Below, piece after piece: positions 24,320 through 32,968 of a stretch of 64,000 nt of DNA (the first letter of the stretch is position 1; each line of letters starts with the position of its first letter). The notes under the pieces were generated by a model. That model made no database searches and was not told the DNA's origin. It saw only the letters and a list, made by a program, of their open reading frames with translations. The DNA is from Sanguibacter keddieii DSM 10542 (lineage in GTDB: Bacteria > Actinomycetota > Actinomycetes > Actinomycetales > Cellulomonadaceae): the NCBI RefSeq assembly GCF_000024925.1, contig NC_013521.1, positions 4,092,001-4,156,000 of the forward strand, read 5' to 3'. Position numbers and translations under genes: made by a program.

Positions 24320-24973
24320 TCAGGACTGGTCCTGGAGGGCGGAGCGGCGGCGGAAGAGCACGAGGAGGACGAGTCCCACGACGACCACGACGACGCCGGC
24401 GACCGGCAGCCACGACGTGCCCGAGGAGTCCTCGTCCGAGGCGGCGTCGGTGGCCGAGGGCGACGGGTCCGAGGCGTCGGTGGTCGCGGTCGCTGCCTCG
24501 GAGGTCTCGGCGTCGGTCGTCGCGTCGGTCTCGCCCTGGGTCTCCATGGTGGGGTCCTCGGTCGGCGCGACCGCGGCCGGGTCGTCGACGACGAACCCGA
24601 AGGTGCCGTCGATCGGGTGCCCGTCAGAGGAGACGAGGCGCCACGCGACCGTGTAGCCGTCGTTCGCGACGGCGGGGAGCTCGACGCTCGCGACGCGGTC
24701 GGCGATGGTCGGCTCGCCGTCGAAGAGCACCGTGCCGTCGGAGGACGTCACGAGCATCCGGGACCCGATGGCCTGCGGGACCGCGCTCAGCTCGACCGAC
24801 ACCTGCGTCGGGGCCGTCGTGAGCGTCTCGCCGTCGCCGGGCGCCGTGCCGAGGACGGTGTCGTGGGCCGACGCGGTCGTGCCGCCGAGGACCAGCGCGA
24901 CCGCCGAGAGCAGGCCGACGAGGAGCGCGCGCGGTGCGGTGCGGCGGCGGGTGCGGACGGAGGTGCTGGTCAT
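24320..24973 (-). CDS. CopC-domain copper-binding protein with C-terminal anchor
   Basis: 217 residues. A signal peptide ends in ASAHDTVLGTAPGDGETL; the histidine right after the cleavage site is the usual first copper ligand of CopC. The CopC beta-sandwich runs to about 130, with a second histidine in VSSDGHPIDGTFGFVV. A Thr/Asp/Glu-rich linker (about 135-180) leads to a membrane segment and RRR, so the domain is tethered to the cell surface. No CopD/YcnJ domain follows. It probably handles Cu(II) outside the membrane. It converges on the zinc genes and no copper operator was recognised. Confidence 0.88.
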   Translation of the reverse strand: MTSTSVRTRRRTAPRALLVGLLSAVALVLGGTTASAHDTVLGTAPGDGETLTTAPTQVSVELSAVPQAIGSRMLVTSSDGTVLFDGEPTIADRVASVELPAVANDGYTVAWRLVSSDGHPIDGTFGFVVDDPAAVAPTEDPTMETQGETDATTDAETSEAATATTDASDPSPSATDAASDEDSSGTSWLPVAGVVVVVVGLVLLVLFRRRSALQDQS

Positions 24974-25152
24974 GGTTCTCCTCGCGCCGTGGGGCGCAGA
25001 TCAGGTGGGCCGAGACGCCGCGTGCAGGTGCTCGGAAGGCTCACCTCGACCCTAGCGTCGGCCGCTGAGGACCGACCCCGATCACGTGGTCGTCTCGATC
25101 ACACCCGTGCTCTCAGCACCCCGGCGCTCGTCTGCGTGCGATCGGGCCAGCG

Positions 25153-27072
25153 TCAGGCCAGCCCGACGAGGAACGCCTCGAGCAGCGGACCGGCCGTCGT
25201 GGACCCGTAGTCGCCGGTCTCGACGAACACAGCGACCGCGAGGTCGCCCTGGGTCGCGATCATCCAGGCGTGGTTGGTGCTGCCGTCGCCGTACTGCGCG
25301 GTGCCGGTCTTGGCCCCGACAGGCTCTCCGGGGACGTCGAGCAAGAAGCTGCCGCCGCCGTCGGTCACGACGGCCCGCATGAACGCACCGAGCTGGGCGG
25401 CCTCGTCGGCGGTCAGCGGCGCTGCCGCGGCGTCGGGCAGGTCGGAGTCGACCGGGTCGGCCTCCTGCGCCAGGAAGGTCGGGCGCACGGTGGTCCCGGC
25501 GGCCACGGAGGCGGCGACGGTCGCCATCGCCACCGGCGACGCCTGGACCTGCCCCTGGCCGATCATGGACGCGGCGTGCTCGGTCCCCTCGGCCTCGGCC
25601 GGGACCGACCCGGTGAAGACTCCCGGGCCGGGCTGCTGCGCGAGCCCCAGCCCGAGGGCCTCGCCCGCCGACGCGAGGTCGGCCTGCGTCACCTGCCCGG
25701 AGGCGTTGATGAGCGCGGTGTTGCACGAGTTGGCGATGACGTCGGTCAGCGAGATCTCGCCGGACTTCCCCGCCGGGTAGTCGGGGTAGTTGACGAAGGC
25801 CCGCCCGTCGACGACGGCCTCGGCCGAGCAGTCGAGCGGCGTGTCCGGGGTGAGCCCGTTGCGCAGCAGGGCGAGCGCGGTGACCACCTTGAAGGTCGAC
25901 CCCGGGGCGTACATCGCGGTGGTCGCCGTCCCGGTACCGGCCGCACCGGTGGCCGACGCGAGGACCTCACCGGTCGAGGGCCGGATCGCGACGATGGCGG
26001 CGGGCACCTCCTGGCCCACGAGCACGGAGTCGGCGAGCTCCTGGACGCCGACGTCGAGGGTGGTCCGCAGCGGCTCGCCCGGGACGGGGTCCTCGGCGAG
26101 CAGCACGCGGGGCTCTCGCGCCTCGCTCACGGCCTCGAGAGCGACGCCGGGGGTGCCGCGCAGCTGCTCGTCGTACTGGCGCTGCAGGCCGGAGAGCCCG
26201 GTGACGTCTCCGGCGGCGATCGTCCCCTCGGAGGCCTCGACGATCTCTGCGGTGGCCTCCCCGGCGCGGCCGAGCAGGTCGCTCGCGAACTCGCGGGTCG
26301 GGGCGAGCGGCAGGGTGCCGTCGATGAGCAGCACGCCGGGGATCGCCGCCATCGCGTCGAAGTCGTAGGCGCCGCCCTCGGCGCGCAGCGTGACGGCGTC
26401 GACGAAGGCCTTCTCGCCGGCACCGGCGACCTTGGCCGCGTACGCCTCGGGGTCGATCTGGGCGAGCTCCGCGAGCGCACGGGCCGTGCCGTCGAGGTCA
26501 GCCGGCTCGACGCGCGTCTTGTCGACGCCCACACGCTTGACCGGCCGCTGCGTGACGATCGGCGTGTCGCCGGCGCCGAGGATGTCGGCGCGCGGCGCGG
26601 TGGTCCTGCTCAGGCGCAGGACCTCGTCGGACTCGAGGCCGTCGACCACGAGGTCGGGCGCCCACTGCGCCTCCCAGACGTCCTCGTACAGGGCCAGCGG
26701 CGCCTGGGTGTCGTAGGTCCAGGGGTTCCCGGCGATGTCCCAGGTGTGCGTGTAGGTCGCGGTGCCGCTGGTCTCGTCGTCGGCGAGGACCACCTCGGTG
26801 AGCTCGACGTCGTGCGGCGAGTCGGCGACGGCGGCCACGACGGCGGCGTGCGAGGCGGTCGCCTCGTCGGCGCTCACGTCGCTGAAGGCGATGCCGGAGA
26901 GGTCGCCGTCGGCGAGGCCCTCGCCGAGCGCGGTCGCGAGCGTCGTCGCCTCGGCGAGCGGGTCGGGCTCGTCGCTGCACGCCGCGAGCCCGCCGACCAC
27001 GAGGACCGTCGAGAGGGTGGCGGCGCCGAACGACCACAGCCGTGGTCGGCGACGGAGGCGTGGCGAGGTCAT
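25153..27072 (-). CDS. class B penicillin-binding protein (transpeptidase) lipoprotein
   Basis: About 639 residues from ATG 27072; an in-frame ATG at 27090 would add six. A lipobox-like LAAC follows the signal segment. An N-terminal NTF2-like MecA_N domain (about 35-150) and a dimerisation region lead to the transpeptidase, whose active-site motifs are STFK (about residue 394), SCN (about 447) and KTGT (about 587). Such proteins cross-link peptidoglycan; the MecA_N domain is also found in low-affinity PBPs such as PBP2a and in mycobacterial PbpA relatives. No rod or division gene is adjacent. No strong ribosome-binding site is visible; CAGAACG...CGTTCTG flanks the upstream side. Confidence 0.93.
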   Translation of the reverse strand: MTSPRLRRRPRLWSFGAATLSTVLVVGGLAACSDEPDPLAEATTLATALGEGLADGDLSGIAFSDVSADEATASHAAVVAAVADSPHDVELTEVVLADDETSGTATYTHTWDIAGNPWTYDTQAPLALYEDVWEAQWAPDLVVDGLESDEVLRLSRTTAPRADILGAGDTPIVTQRPVKRVGVDKTRVEPADLDGTARALAELAQIDPEAYAAKVAGAGEKAFVDAVTLRAEGGAYDFDAMAAIPGVLLIDGTLPLAPTREFASDLLGRAGEATAEIVEASEGTIAAGDVTGLSGLQRQYDEQLRGTPGVALEAVSEAREPRVLLAEDPVPGEPLRTTLDVGVQELADSVLVGQEVPAAIVAIRPSTGEVLASATGAAGTGTATTAMYAPGSTFKVVTALALLRNGLTPDTPLDCSAEAVVDGRAFVNYPDYPAGKSGEISLTDVIANSCNTALINASGQVTQADLASAGEALGLGLAQQPGPGVFTGSVPAEAEGTEHAASMIGQGQVQASPVAMATVAASVAAGTTVRPTFLAQEADPVDSDLPDAAAAPLTADEAAQLGAFMRAVVTDGGGSFLLDVPGEPVGAKTGTAQYGDGSTNHAWMIATQGDLAVAVFVETGDYGSTTAGPLLEAFLVGLA

Positions 27073-27193
27073 GACGTCAGCGGCAGGCATGGGTCAACAG
27101 AACGTGGCGTGTGCCGTTCTGTCCAGCCCGACCCGCGGGTCTGCGCACAACCCGCCCACGAGGTCACCCGGTGGACGTGGCTAGCATCGTCGG

Positions 27194-28144
27194 GTGACTC
27201 TCCCCTCTCAGCCCACCGACGTCCTCTCCTCCGGGACCCTCGACACCGTGGACGGGCAGTCGGTCTACTGGGAGTCCTGGGGCTCCGCCGACGGTGTCCC
27301 CGCGGTGTTCCTGCACGGCGGTCCGGGTTCCGGCTTCGGCGACGGCCACCGGCAGCACTTCGACGCGCGCCGTCACCTCGTGGTGGCCCTCGACCAGCGC
27401 GGCTGCGGCCGCAGCCGTCCGCTCGCGACGGGCCCGGGGGCAGACCTCGCGGCGATCACCACGGAGCGCATGGTCGCCGACGTCGAGGCGCTCCGCGAGC
27501 ACCTGGGGATCGAGGAGTGGCTCGTGGTCGGCGTCTCGTGGGGGACGACGCTCGCCCTCGCCTACGCGCAGGCCCACCCGTCGCGCGCGACAGGCCTCGT
27601 CCTGGGCGCCGTGACGACCACCTCCGCCGCCGAGGTCGAGTGGATCACCGAGTCGATGCGCGCGGTGTTCCCGGCGCAGTGGGAGGCCTTCGCCTCAGCC
27701 TCGGGCCGCGCGCCGGGGCAGCGGGTCGTCGACGCGTACCGCGAACGGCTGACGGACCCGGACCGGGGCGTCCGGGAGGCGGCCGCCCTCGCGTGGTGCA
27801 CGTGGGAGGACGTCCACGTCTCTCTCGCCACGGGTGGGGCGCCGAGCCCGCGCTACGAGGACCCGGAGTTCCGGCTGCTGTTCGCGACGCTCGTGGTGCA
27901 CGTCTGGGCAGCGTCGGGCTTCGCGCCTCCCGAGGGGATCCTCGGCCGGGTGGACCGGGTCGCCCACCTCCCCGCGGTGCTCGTCCACGGTGCGCTCGAC
28001 ATCAGCTCACCGCTGTCCACGGCCTACGACCTGCACCGCGCCTGGCCCGCCAGCGAGCTCGTGGTGGTCGGGTCGGACGGTCACGGCGGGGCCTCGATGG
28101 CAGAGGAGATCACCCGGGCCGTGGCGAGGCTGACCCTGAGCTGA
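27194..28144 (+). CDS. pip: prolyl aminopeptidase
   Basis: 316 residues of the S33 alpha/beta-hydrolase family. Diagnostic features are HGGPGSG (41-47, oxyanion region), DQRGCGRSRP (67-76), the nucleophile in GVSWGTT (S115), and the C-terminal SDGHGG histidine (about 298). It removes N-terminal proline from peptides. GTG 27194 is preceded by TAGCAT at 27182-27187, six bases before the start, so the mRNA is probably leaderless; no ribosome-binding site is present. It converges on gluD at a strong terminator and is divergent from the penicillin-binding protein. Confidence 0.93.
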   Translation: MTLPSQPTDVLSSGTLDTVDGQSVYWESWGSADGVPAVFLHGGPGSGFGDGHRQHFDARRHLVVALDQRGCGRSRPLATGPGADLAAITTERMVADVEALREHLGIEEWLVVGVSWGTTLALAYAQAHPSRATGLVLGAVTTTSAAEVEWITESMRAVFPAQWEAFASASGRAPGQRVVDAYRERLTDPDRGVREAAALAWCTWEDVHVSLATGGAPSPRYEDPEFRLLFATLVVHVWAASGFAPPEGILGRVDRVAHLPAVLVHGALDISSPLSTAYDLHRAWPASELVVVGSDGHGGASMAEEITRAVARLTLS

Positions 28145-28145
28145 C

Positions 28146-28183
28146 GGCAGGAGGCCCGCCGCTCGTGCGACGGGCCTCCTGCC
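28146..28183. terminator. bidirectional terminator between pip and gluD
   Basis: GGCAGGAGGCCCG (28146-28158) pairs perfectly with 28171-28183 around a 12-base loop, between two convergent genes. Confidence 0.88.
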
Positions 28184-28219
28184 AGGTGCTGCTGACGTGG
28201 TCCGCAGGCCAGGACCTGC

Positions 28220-29086
28220 TCAGACCGTCGTCTTGCCCAGGTCGGGCGTCGCGAGCCCGGTCGCGACGGGCTTCTGGCCGCGAGACGACAACCGCTTCTC
28301 GATGTACACCGCGAGCCGGGACAGCGCGATGTTCACCGTGAGGTAGACGACGGCGACCACGAGGAACAGCGGCAGGCGCGAGTCGCTCCCGAAGAAGTTG
28401 TAGTTCGTCTTCATGGCGTTGAGCAGCTCGGGGTACCCGACGATGAAGCCGAGCGAGCTGTCCTTGAGCAACACCACGAACTGGCTGATGAGGCTCGGCA
28501 GCATGAGCCGGATGACCTGGGGCAGCTGGACGAGCCGCAGCGTCTGACCACGGGTGAGGCCGATGGCCGTCCCCGCCTCGGCCTGCCCCTTGGGCAGCGC
28601 GGCGAGGCCGGCGCGGAGGATCTCGGCGACGATCGCCGCGTTGTACAGCGTGAGACCGATGACCACGGCCTGGAAGGACGACAGCCCGAAGGCCAGCAGC
28701 GCGAACAGCATCATGAGGAGCACCGGCAGACCGCGGAGCACCTCGATCACGGCGGTCGCAGCACCGCGCACGACGCGGATGCCGGAGGTGCGCAGGATGG
28801 CCAGCACGAAGGCGAGCACCAGGGCGAGCGGTGCGGCGACGACCGCCGCCTTGAGCGTCGCGCCGAGCCCGGTGACGACGAGCGACTTCCACACGTCTTC
28901 GGCGCTCTGGCCCTTCGGCGGGTCGGTGAGGACGGCCCACCGGTCGTCGAAGATCCCCCGGTCGGCCATGCCCTTGATCATCCAGGCGAGCAGGCCGAGC
29001 AGGATCACCGCGAAGACGATCGAGCCGATCCGCTCGAGGCGCCGGGTCTTGGGTCCGGGTGCGTCGTAGAGGACGTTGCCGCTCAT
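28220..29086 (-). CDS. gluD: glutamate-type ABC transporter permease
   Basis: 288 residues with an N-terminal membrane segment after MSGNVLYDAPGPKTRRLERIG and a core HisM/GlnP-type permease domain; the EAA loop reads EAGTAIGLTRGQTLRLVQLPQVIR. It forms the membrane channel with gluC for uptake of glutamate or a related polar amino acid. The ATG at 29086 overlaps the gluC stop as ATGA. The longer N-terminus compared with gluC agrees with Corynebacterium GluD. It ends the operon at a strong terminator. Confidence 0.9.
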   Translation of the reverse strand: MSGNVLYDAPGPKTRRLERIGSIVFAVILLGLLAWMIKGMADRGIFDDRWAVLTDPPKGQSAEDVWKSLVVTGLGATLKAAVVAAPLALVLAFVLAILRTSGIRVVRGAATAVIEVLRGLPVLLMMLFALLAFGLSSFQAVVIGLTLYNAAIVAEILRAGLAALPKGQAEAGTAIGLTRGQTLRLVQLPQVIRLMLPSLISQFVVLLKDSSLGFIVGYPELLNAMKTNYNFFGSDSRLPLFLVVAVVYLTVNIALSRLAVYIEKRLSSRGQKPVATGLATPDLGKTTV

Positions 29087-29733
29087 CGGCTGAACACCAC
29101 CTTTCGCTCGATGGCATTGGCCGCGATCCCCGCGGGGATCGTGATGACGAGATAGCAGACGGCGATGCCGGTGAGCAGCAGGACGACGTCGGCCGGGTTG
29201 TCGCGGGCGAGGGCTCGGCTCGTCGAGGTGAGCTCGACGACCGCGAAGCCTGCGGCCACCGACGTGTTCTTGGTGAGTGCGATGAGCACGTTGATCAGCG
29301 GGGGCACCACGGTGCGCAGCGCCTGCGGCAGGACCACGAGGCTGAGCGTCTGGACGGTCCCGAGGCCGATGGCGCGGGCCGCCTCGGCCTGCCCGACGGC
29401 GACCGAGTTGATGCCCGACCGCACGGCCTCGCACACGAAGGCCGAGGTGTAGGCGGTGAGTGCGATGATGGCGGGCACCCGGCCGAGCGGCAGGATGAAC
29501 CCGAGGCTCGGGAGCACGAAGACGAAGAAGATGAACACCAGCGTCAGCGGGGTGTTCCTCGCGACCTCGACGTACGCGCCGGCGAAGGTGCGCAGCGAGC
29601 GCAGCGGCGCGACACGGAACGCGGCCAGGATCGTCCCGAAGACGAGGGAGAGGGCTCCCGACACGACGGCGAGGAACAGGGTGAGCTGGAACCCCTGCCA
29701 GATCCTCGGCAGCTCGTCGACCAGTGCTTGCAC
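29083..29733 (-). CDS. gluC: glutamate-type ABC transporter permease
   Basis: 216 residues, about five membrane segments, with the EAA loop EAARAIGLGTVQTLSLVVLPQALR typical of polar amino-acid permeases. Pairs with gluD, with which it overlaps by four bases. ATG 29733 has AGGAGGAC about five to nine bases upstream. A strong hairpin (29811-29851) stands between gluB and this gene, so the permeases may be made at a lower level than the binding protein. Confidence 0.9.
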   Translation of the reverse strand: MQALVDELPRIWQGFQLTLFLAVVSGALSLVFGTILAAFRVAPLRSLRTFAGAYVEVARNTPLTLVFIFFVFVLPSLGFILPLGRVPAIIALTAYTSAFVCEAVRSGINSVAVGQAEAARAIGLGTVQTLSLVVLPQALRTVVPPLINVLIALTKNTSVAAGFAVVELTSTSRALARDNPADVVLLLTGIAVCYLVITIPAGIAANAIERKVVFSR

Positions 29734-29810
29734 GGTCGTCCTCCTTGGTTCACGCGGGTCGTGGGCCGTCGGCCCAGCGCCCGCAGTCGGGTGGTGCGGT
29801 GGTCCCGCGG

Positions 29811-29851
29811 GCCGGGCCGGCCGCCTGAGGTGTCAGGCGACCGGCCCGGGC
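29811..29851 (-). terminator. intra-operon hairpin between gluB and gluC
   Basis: GCCGGGCCGG and CGCCTG (29811-29827) pair with CAGGCG and CCGGCCCGGGC (29834-29851), a stem of about 15 pairs with one mismatch and a six-base loop, placed 40 bases after the gluB stop. It probably attenuates transcription or protects the gluB message. Confidence 0.6.
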
Positions 29852-29890
29852 CGAGGGTCGTCGGTCAGACGCTCGTCCGACCGGTCGTGC

Positions 29891-30763
29891 TCAGTACCGG
29901 TCGACGGCCGGCGGCGTCGGGGTGTCGAGCACCTCACCGGCGGTCGCCTCCCACGCAGCGTCCCAGCGGCCGTCCTCGTAGGCGGCCTCGAGGGTGTCGT
30001 TGATGAAGTTGCGGAAGTCCGTGTCGTCCTTCTTCAGACCGATGCCGTAGGGCTCCTCGGTGAACTGCTCACCGGCGAGCTTGAAGTCGTCCGGGCTCTC
30101 GGCGACGTAGCCCGCGAGGATCACGTTGTCGGTGGTGAGCACGTCGACCTGGCCGTTGCGGAGCGGGTCGAGGCAGTCGGTGTACTGCGAGAAGGTGCGG
30201 AGGTCGGCGTCGGGGAAGTTCTCCTCGATGTTCTTCGCGGGGGTCGAGCCCTCGGCGGAGCAGACGATCTTCCCGGCGAGGTCGTCCTCGGACTGGATCG
30301 AGTCGTCGTCGGCGTTCACCATGAGCGACTGCCCGGCGAGGTAGTACGGTCCGGCGAAGTCGATGACCTGCTTGCGGTCGTCGTTGATCGTGTAGGTGGC
30401 CACGACGATGTCGACGCGGTCCTCCTGGATGAACGTCTCGCGGTTGGCGGACACCGTCTCGGTCCACTCGATGTCGTCCGGGGCGATCCCGAGCTCGCCG
30501 GCGATGATCTTCGCGATCTCCACGTCGAAGCCGACGGGCGTCCCGTCCGGGCCGACGAGGCCGAAGAGCGGCTGGTCGAACTTCGTGCCGACGGTCATGG
30601 TGCCTGCCTCGGCGAGGCGGGCCATCGTGCTGCCCTCGGGGAACTCCGCGGCGTCGACGTCCGCGACGGGCGGGTCTTCAGAGCTGTCGTCTCCGCCGCA
30701 GGCTGAGAGCAGCAGGGCAGAGGCAGCGGCGATCGCGAGGAACGCGGTCGGACGGTTGCGCAT
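29891..30763 (-). CDS. gluB: glutamate-binding lipoprotein of an ABC transporter
   Basis: 290 residues. The lipobox LLSAC places the anchored cysteine at 22. The periplasmic-binding fold type II follows, with LAEAGTMTVGTKFDQPLFG, GFDVEIAKIIAGELG, the ligand segment ATYTINDDRKQVIDFAGPYY and SAEGSTPAKNIEENFP, DVLTTDNVILAGY. These are the hallmarks of glutamate/polar amino-acid binding proteins (family 3). It is second of the four-gene unit, 134 bases after gluA, with GGAG before its ATG. Confidence 0.92.
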   Translation of the reverse strand: MRNRPTAFLAIAAASALLLSACGGDDSSEDPPVADVDAAEFPEGSTMARLAEAGTMTVGTKFDQPLFGLVGPDGTPVGFDVEIAKIIAGELGIAPDDIEWTETVSANRETFIQEDRVDIVVATYTINDDRKQVIDFAGPYYLAGQSLMVNADDDSIQSEDDLAGKIVCSAEGSTPAKNIEENFPDADLRTFSQYTDCLDPLRNGQVDVLTTDNVILAGYVAESPDDFKLAGEQFTEEPYGIGLKKDDTDFRNFINDTLEAAYEDGRWDAAWEATAGEVLDTPTPPAVDRY

Positions 30764-30897
30764 GGGGTTCTCCTTCGTGGCGGGTCGCGACGTCGGTCCG
30801 GACTGCGGTGCGTCCGGACCGTACGGCCGCCCGTCCCAGGGGTACCCGGGACGGGGTGGTCGGTACGGCTGTCGTCAGTGCAGGGTCGGTGCAGGGC

Positions 30898-31671
30898 TCA
30901 GTGGGTGAGGATCTTCGACAGGAACTCCTGGGCGCGCTCGGACCGCGGGTTCGTGAAGAACTCCTCGGGCTCGGCCTCCTCGACGATCTGGCCGTCGGCC
31001 ATGAAGACCACGCGGTCGGCGGCCTTCCGGGCGAAGCCCATCTCGTGGGTGACGACGATCATCGTCATGCCGTCCTTGGCGAGACCCACCATGACGTCGA
31101 GGACCTCGTTGATCATCTCGGGGTCGAGGGCAGAGGTGGGCTCGTCGAAGAGCATGACCTTGGGCTGCATGGCGAGCGCGCGGGCGATCGCCACGCGCTG
31201 CTGCTGCCCACCGGACAGCTGGGCCGGCATCTTGCCGGCCTGGGACTCGATCCCGACGCGCTCGAGGAGCGACATCGCGAGCTCCTTGGCCTCTGCGCTC
31301 TTCATGCCCTTGACCTTGATGGGCCCGAGCGTGACGTTCTCGAGGATCGTCTTGTGCGCGAAGAGGTTGAAGGACTGGAAGACCATCCCGACGTCGGCGC
31401 GCAGGCGCGCGAGCGCCTTGCCCTCCTCGGGCAGCTGGTGACCGTCGAGCTCGATGGTCCCGGAGTCGATGGTCTCGAGACGGTTGATCGCGCGGCACAG
31501 CGTCGACTTGCCGGAACCCGACGGGCCGATCACCACGACGACCTCGCCGCGCCTCACGGAGAGGTCGATGTCCTTGAGGACGTGCAGGTCGCCGAAGTGC
31601 TTGTTCACGCCGGTGAGCGCGACCAGCGCCGCTGGCGACCCACCCTCGGCTTTCTGGGTTGTGTCATCCAT
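30898..31671 (-). CDS. gluA: glutamate-type ABC transporter ATP-binding protein
   Basis: 257 residues. Walker [10 protein letters not shown] is at 49-57, the Q-loop in [11 protein letters not shown], the signature LSGGQQQRV at about 152, Walker [14 protein letters not shown] and the H-loop VVTHEMGF. It energises uptake by gluBCD. The start used, ATG 31671, gives the family length; the frame stays open to GTG 31881, and a promoter with a palindrome lies just beyond that, leaving either a leader of about 200 bases or an extended N-terminus. TACGGT also stands six bases before ATG 31671, which could be a second, leaderless promoter. Confidence 0.92.
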   Translation of the reverse strand: MDDTTQKAEGGSPAALVALTGVNKHFGDLHVLKDIDLSVRRGEVVVVIGPSGSGKSTLCRAINRLETIDSGTIELDGHQLPEEGKALARLRADVGMVFQSFNLFAHKTILENVTLGPIKVKGMKSAEAKELAMSLLERVGIESQAGKMPAQLSGGQQQRVAIARALAMQPKVMLFDEPTSALDPEMINEVLDVMVGLAKDGMTMIVVTHEMGFARKAADRVVFMADGQIVEEAEPEEFFTNPRSERAQEFLSKILTH

Positions 31672-31884
31672 CACATGACCGTAGGGGACGTTTGTTTCGT
31701 CCGCCACCGAGATCGTTAACGGTTCTGCAACGAGATCGTCATCGTCGCGCCTCGTCGGACGGGGGTGCCGGCTCGCGGTCACGGGCTGATCCATGGGGCT
31801 CCTCGGGCGTGTGCCACCTGCGGCGACAGCCCCGCATCGCCGTCGAGCGGGGCCGACGCACCTCGGTGTGTCGTCGGTCACGCC

Positions 31885-31913
31885 ACCATAGAGGACTTTT
31901 GTCCTATTGGCGA
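31885..31913 (-). promoter_or_regulatory. candidate gluABCD promoter with palindromic operator
   Basis: On the minus strand TCGCCA (31913-31908), a 17-base spacer and TATGGT (31890-31885) make a plausible promoter. The spacer holds the perfect dyad AGGAC-TTTT-GTCCT (31892-31905), a likely regulator site. The 285-base region from here to the gluA ATG shows no gene. Confidence 0.5.
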
Positions 31914-31956
31914 GCCTGGCGCGGTGTGTACCGTCCTGCGCCGCCCGTGCAGGACC

Positions 31957-32778
31957 TCACTCTCCCTGGTGCTCGTGCGGGTCGAGCGCAACGAAACCGT
32001 GCCCGAGGACGCCCTCCGGCCCGTCGTACGGTTCCACCTCGTCCACGAACGCCTCCGCGTCGTCGCGCGGCTTGTAGCCGAGCGCCCGGGCGCTGGCGAG
32101 GTCCCACCACCCCCGGGTGTTGGCCGAGACCCCGTAGGCGATCACCGGTCCGGACACCTCTCCGCGCAGCGAGGCGTCCACCAGCCGCACCGTGTCGCCG
32201 GGGCTCAACCAGATCCCCAGGTCGAAGGTGCTCACCGGCCTGTCCGCGCACATCCCGATCCGCAGGGACACGACCTCGAGGCCGTACTTGTCGGCGTACA
32301 GGCTGCCGAGCGCCTCCATCGCGGCCTTCGAGACCCCGTAGTAGGTGTCCGGCCGTGGCGCGACGTCCGTGCGGGCGGTCTCACCGGTGGGCAGGTACCC
32401 GACCGCGTGGTTCGAGCTCGCCAGGACCACGCGCCGCACGCCCGCCCGGCGGGCCGCCTCGAGCACCCGGTAGGTGCCGTCGATGTTGGTCCGGCGGATC
32501 GTCGTCCAGCTGTCCTCGCCCGGGATGCCGGCGAGGTGCACCACGGCGTCGGCCCCGGCGAAGGCCTCGTCGAGGGCGTCGCGGGAGTCTTCCTCGCTGA
32601 TGTCGGCGGTGAAGAACGGGGTGCCCTCTTCGCCGGGGAGCAGCTCGTCGGGCTCGTGCCCGCCGAGCAGCCGCAGCGACCAGCCTCGGGCCGGCAGCCC
32701 TCCGCCCGTCTGGCGCAGGTAGGTCCCGATGCTCCCTGAGGCACCGGAGACGACGACGGTCGGGTTCTGCTCTGTCAC
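31957..32778 (-). CDS. udh: uronate dehydrogenase-like NAD-dependent epimerase/dehydratase
   Basis: 273 residues of the extended SDR family. The Rossmann motif is SGASGSIG (about 11-18), D59 lies in ADISEED, and the catalytic set is ASSNHAVGY with YYGVSK. ASSNH followed by a Gly-Tyr is characteristic of uronate dehydrogenase, which oxidises galacturonate or glucuronate to the aldaro-lactone. The divergent neighbour encodes a lactonase that would open this product. ATG 32778; the upstream sequence AGGAGGACC lies five to nine bases before. The alternative is a general NAD-dependent epimerase, but the motif and neighbour favour the call. Confidence 0.82.
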   Translation of the reverse strand: MTEQNPTVVVSGASGSIGTYLRQTGGGLPARGWSLRLLGGHEPDELLPGEEGTPFFTADISEEDSRDALDEAFAGADAVVHLAGIPGEDSWTTIRRTNIDGTYRVLEAARRAGVRRVVLASSNHAVGYLPTGETARTDVAPRPDTYYGVSKAAMEALGSLYADKYGLEVVSLRIGMCADRPVSTFDLGIWLSPGDTVRLVDASLRGEVSGPVIAYGVSANTRGWWDLASARALGYKPRDDAEAFVDEVEPYDGPEGVLGHGFVALDPHEHQGE

Positions 32779-32968
32779 GGGTGGTCCTCCTGGGGTCGGC
32801 TCAGGTGCGCCTGGTGTGCGGTCTCACCAGTCTTCCCCGGAGGTCGCGCGGCTGCACGCCGGGCACCGCGGGCAGAGCCCACCGGGCGTGCCACGGTGCC
32901 CACCGGGCGTCGCGCCGTCCCCGGTGCGACGATGGACGACCCCTCGTACCCGACGGAAGGACCTCCCC

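Noticed and set aside
24974-25152. Short frames between copC and the penicillin-binding protein gene
   Set aside because: Too short, with no ribosome-binding site or recognisable similarity.
25270-28341. 1,023-codon plus-strand frame opposite the penicillin-binding protein gene
   Set aside because: Composition of a shadow frame; it crosses two real genes on different strands without any domain.
31675-31881. N-terminal extension of gluA to GTG 31881
   Set aside because: The extra 70 residues have no ABC-ATPase similarity and unusual composition; more likely a transcribed leader.
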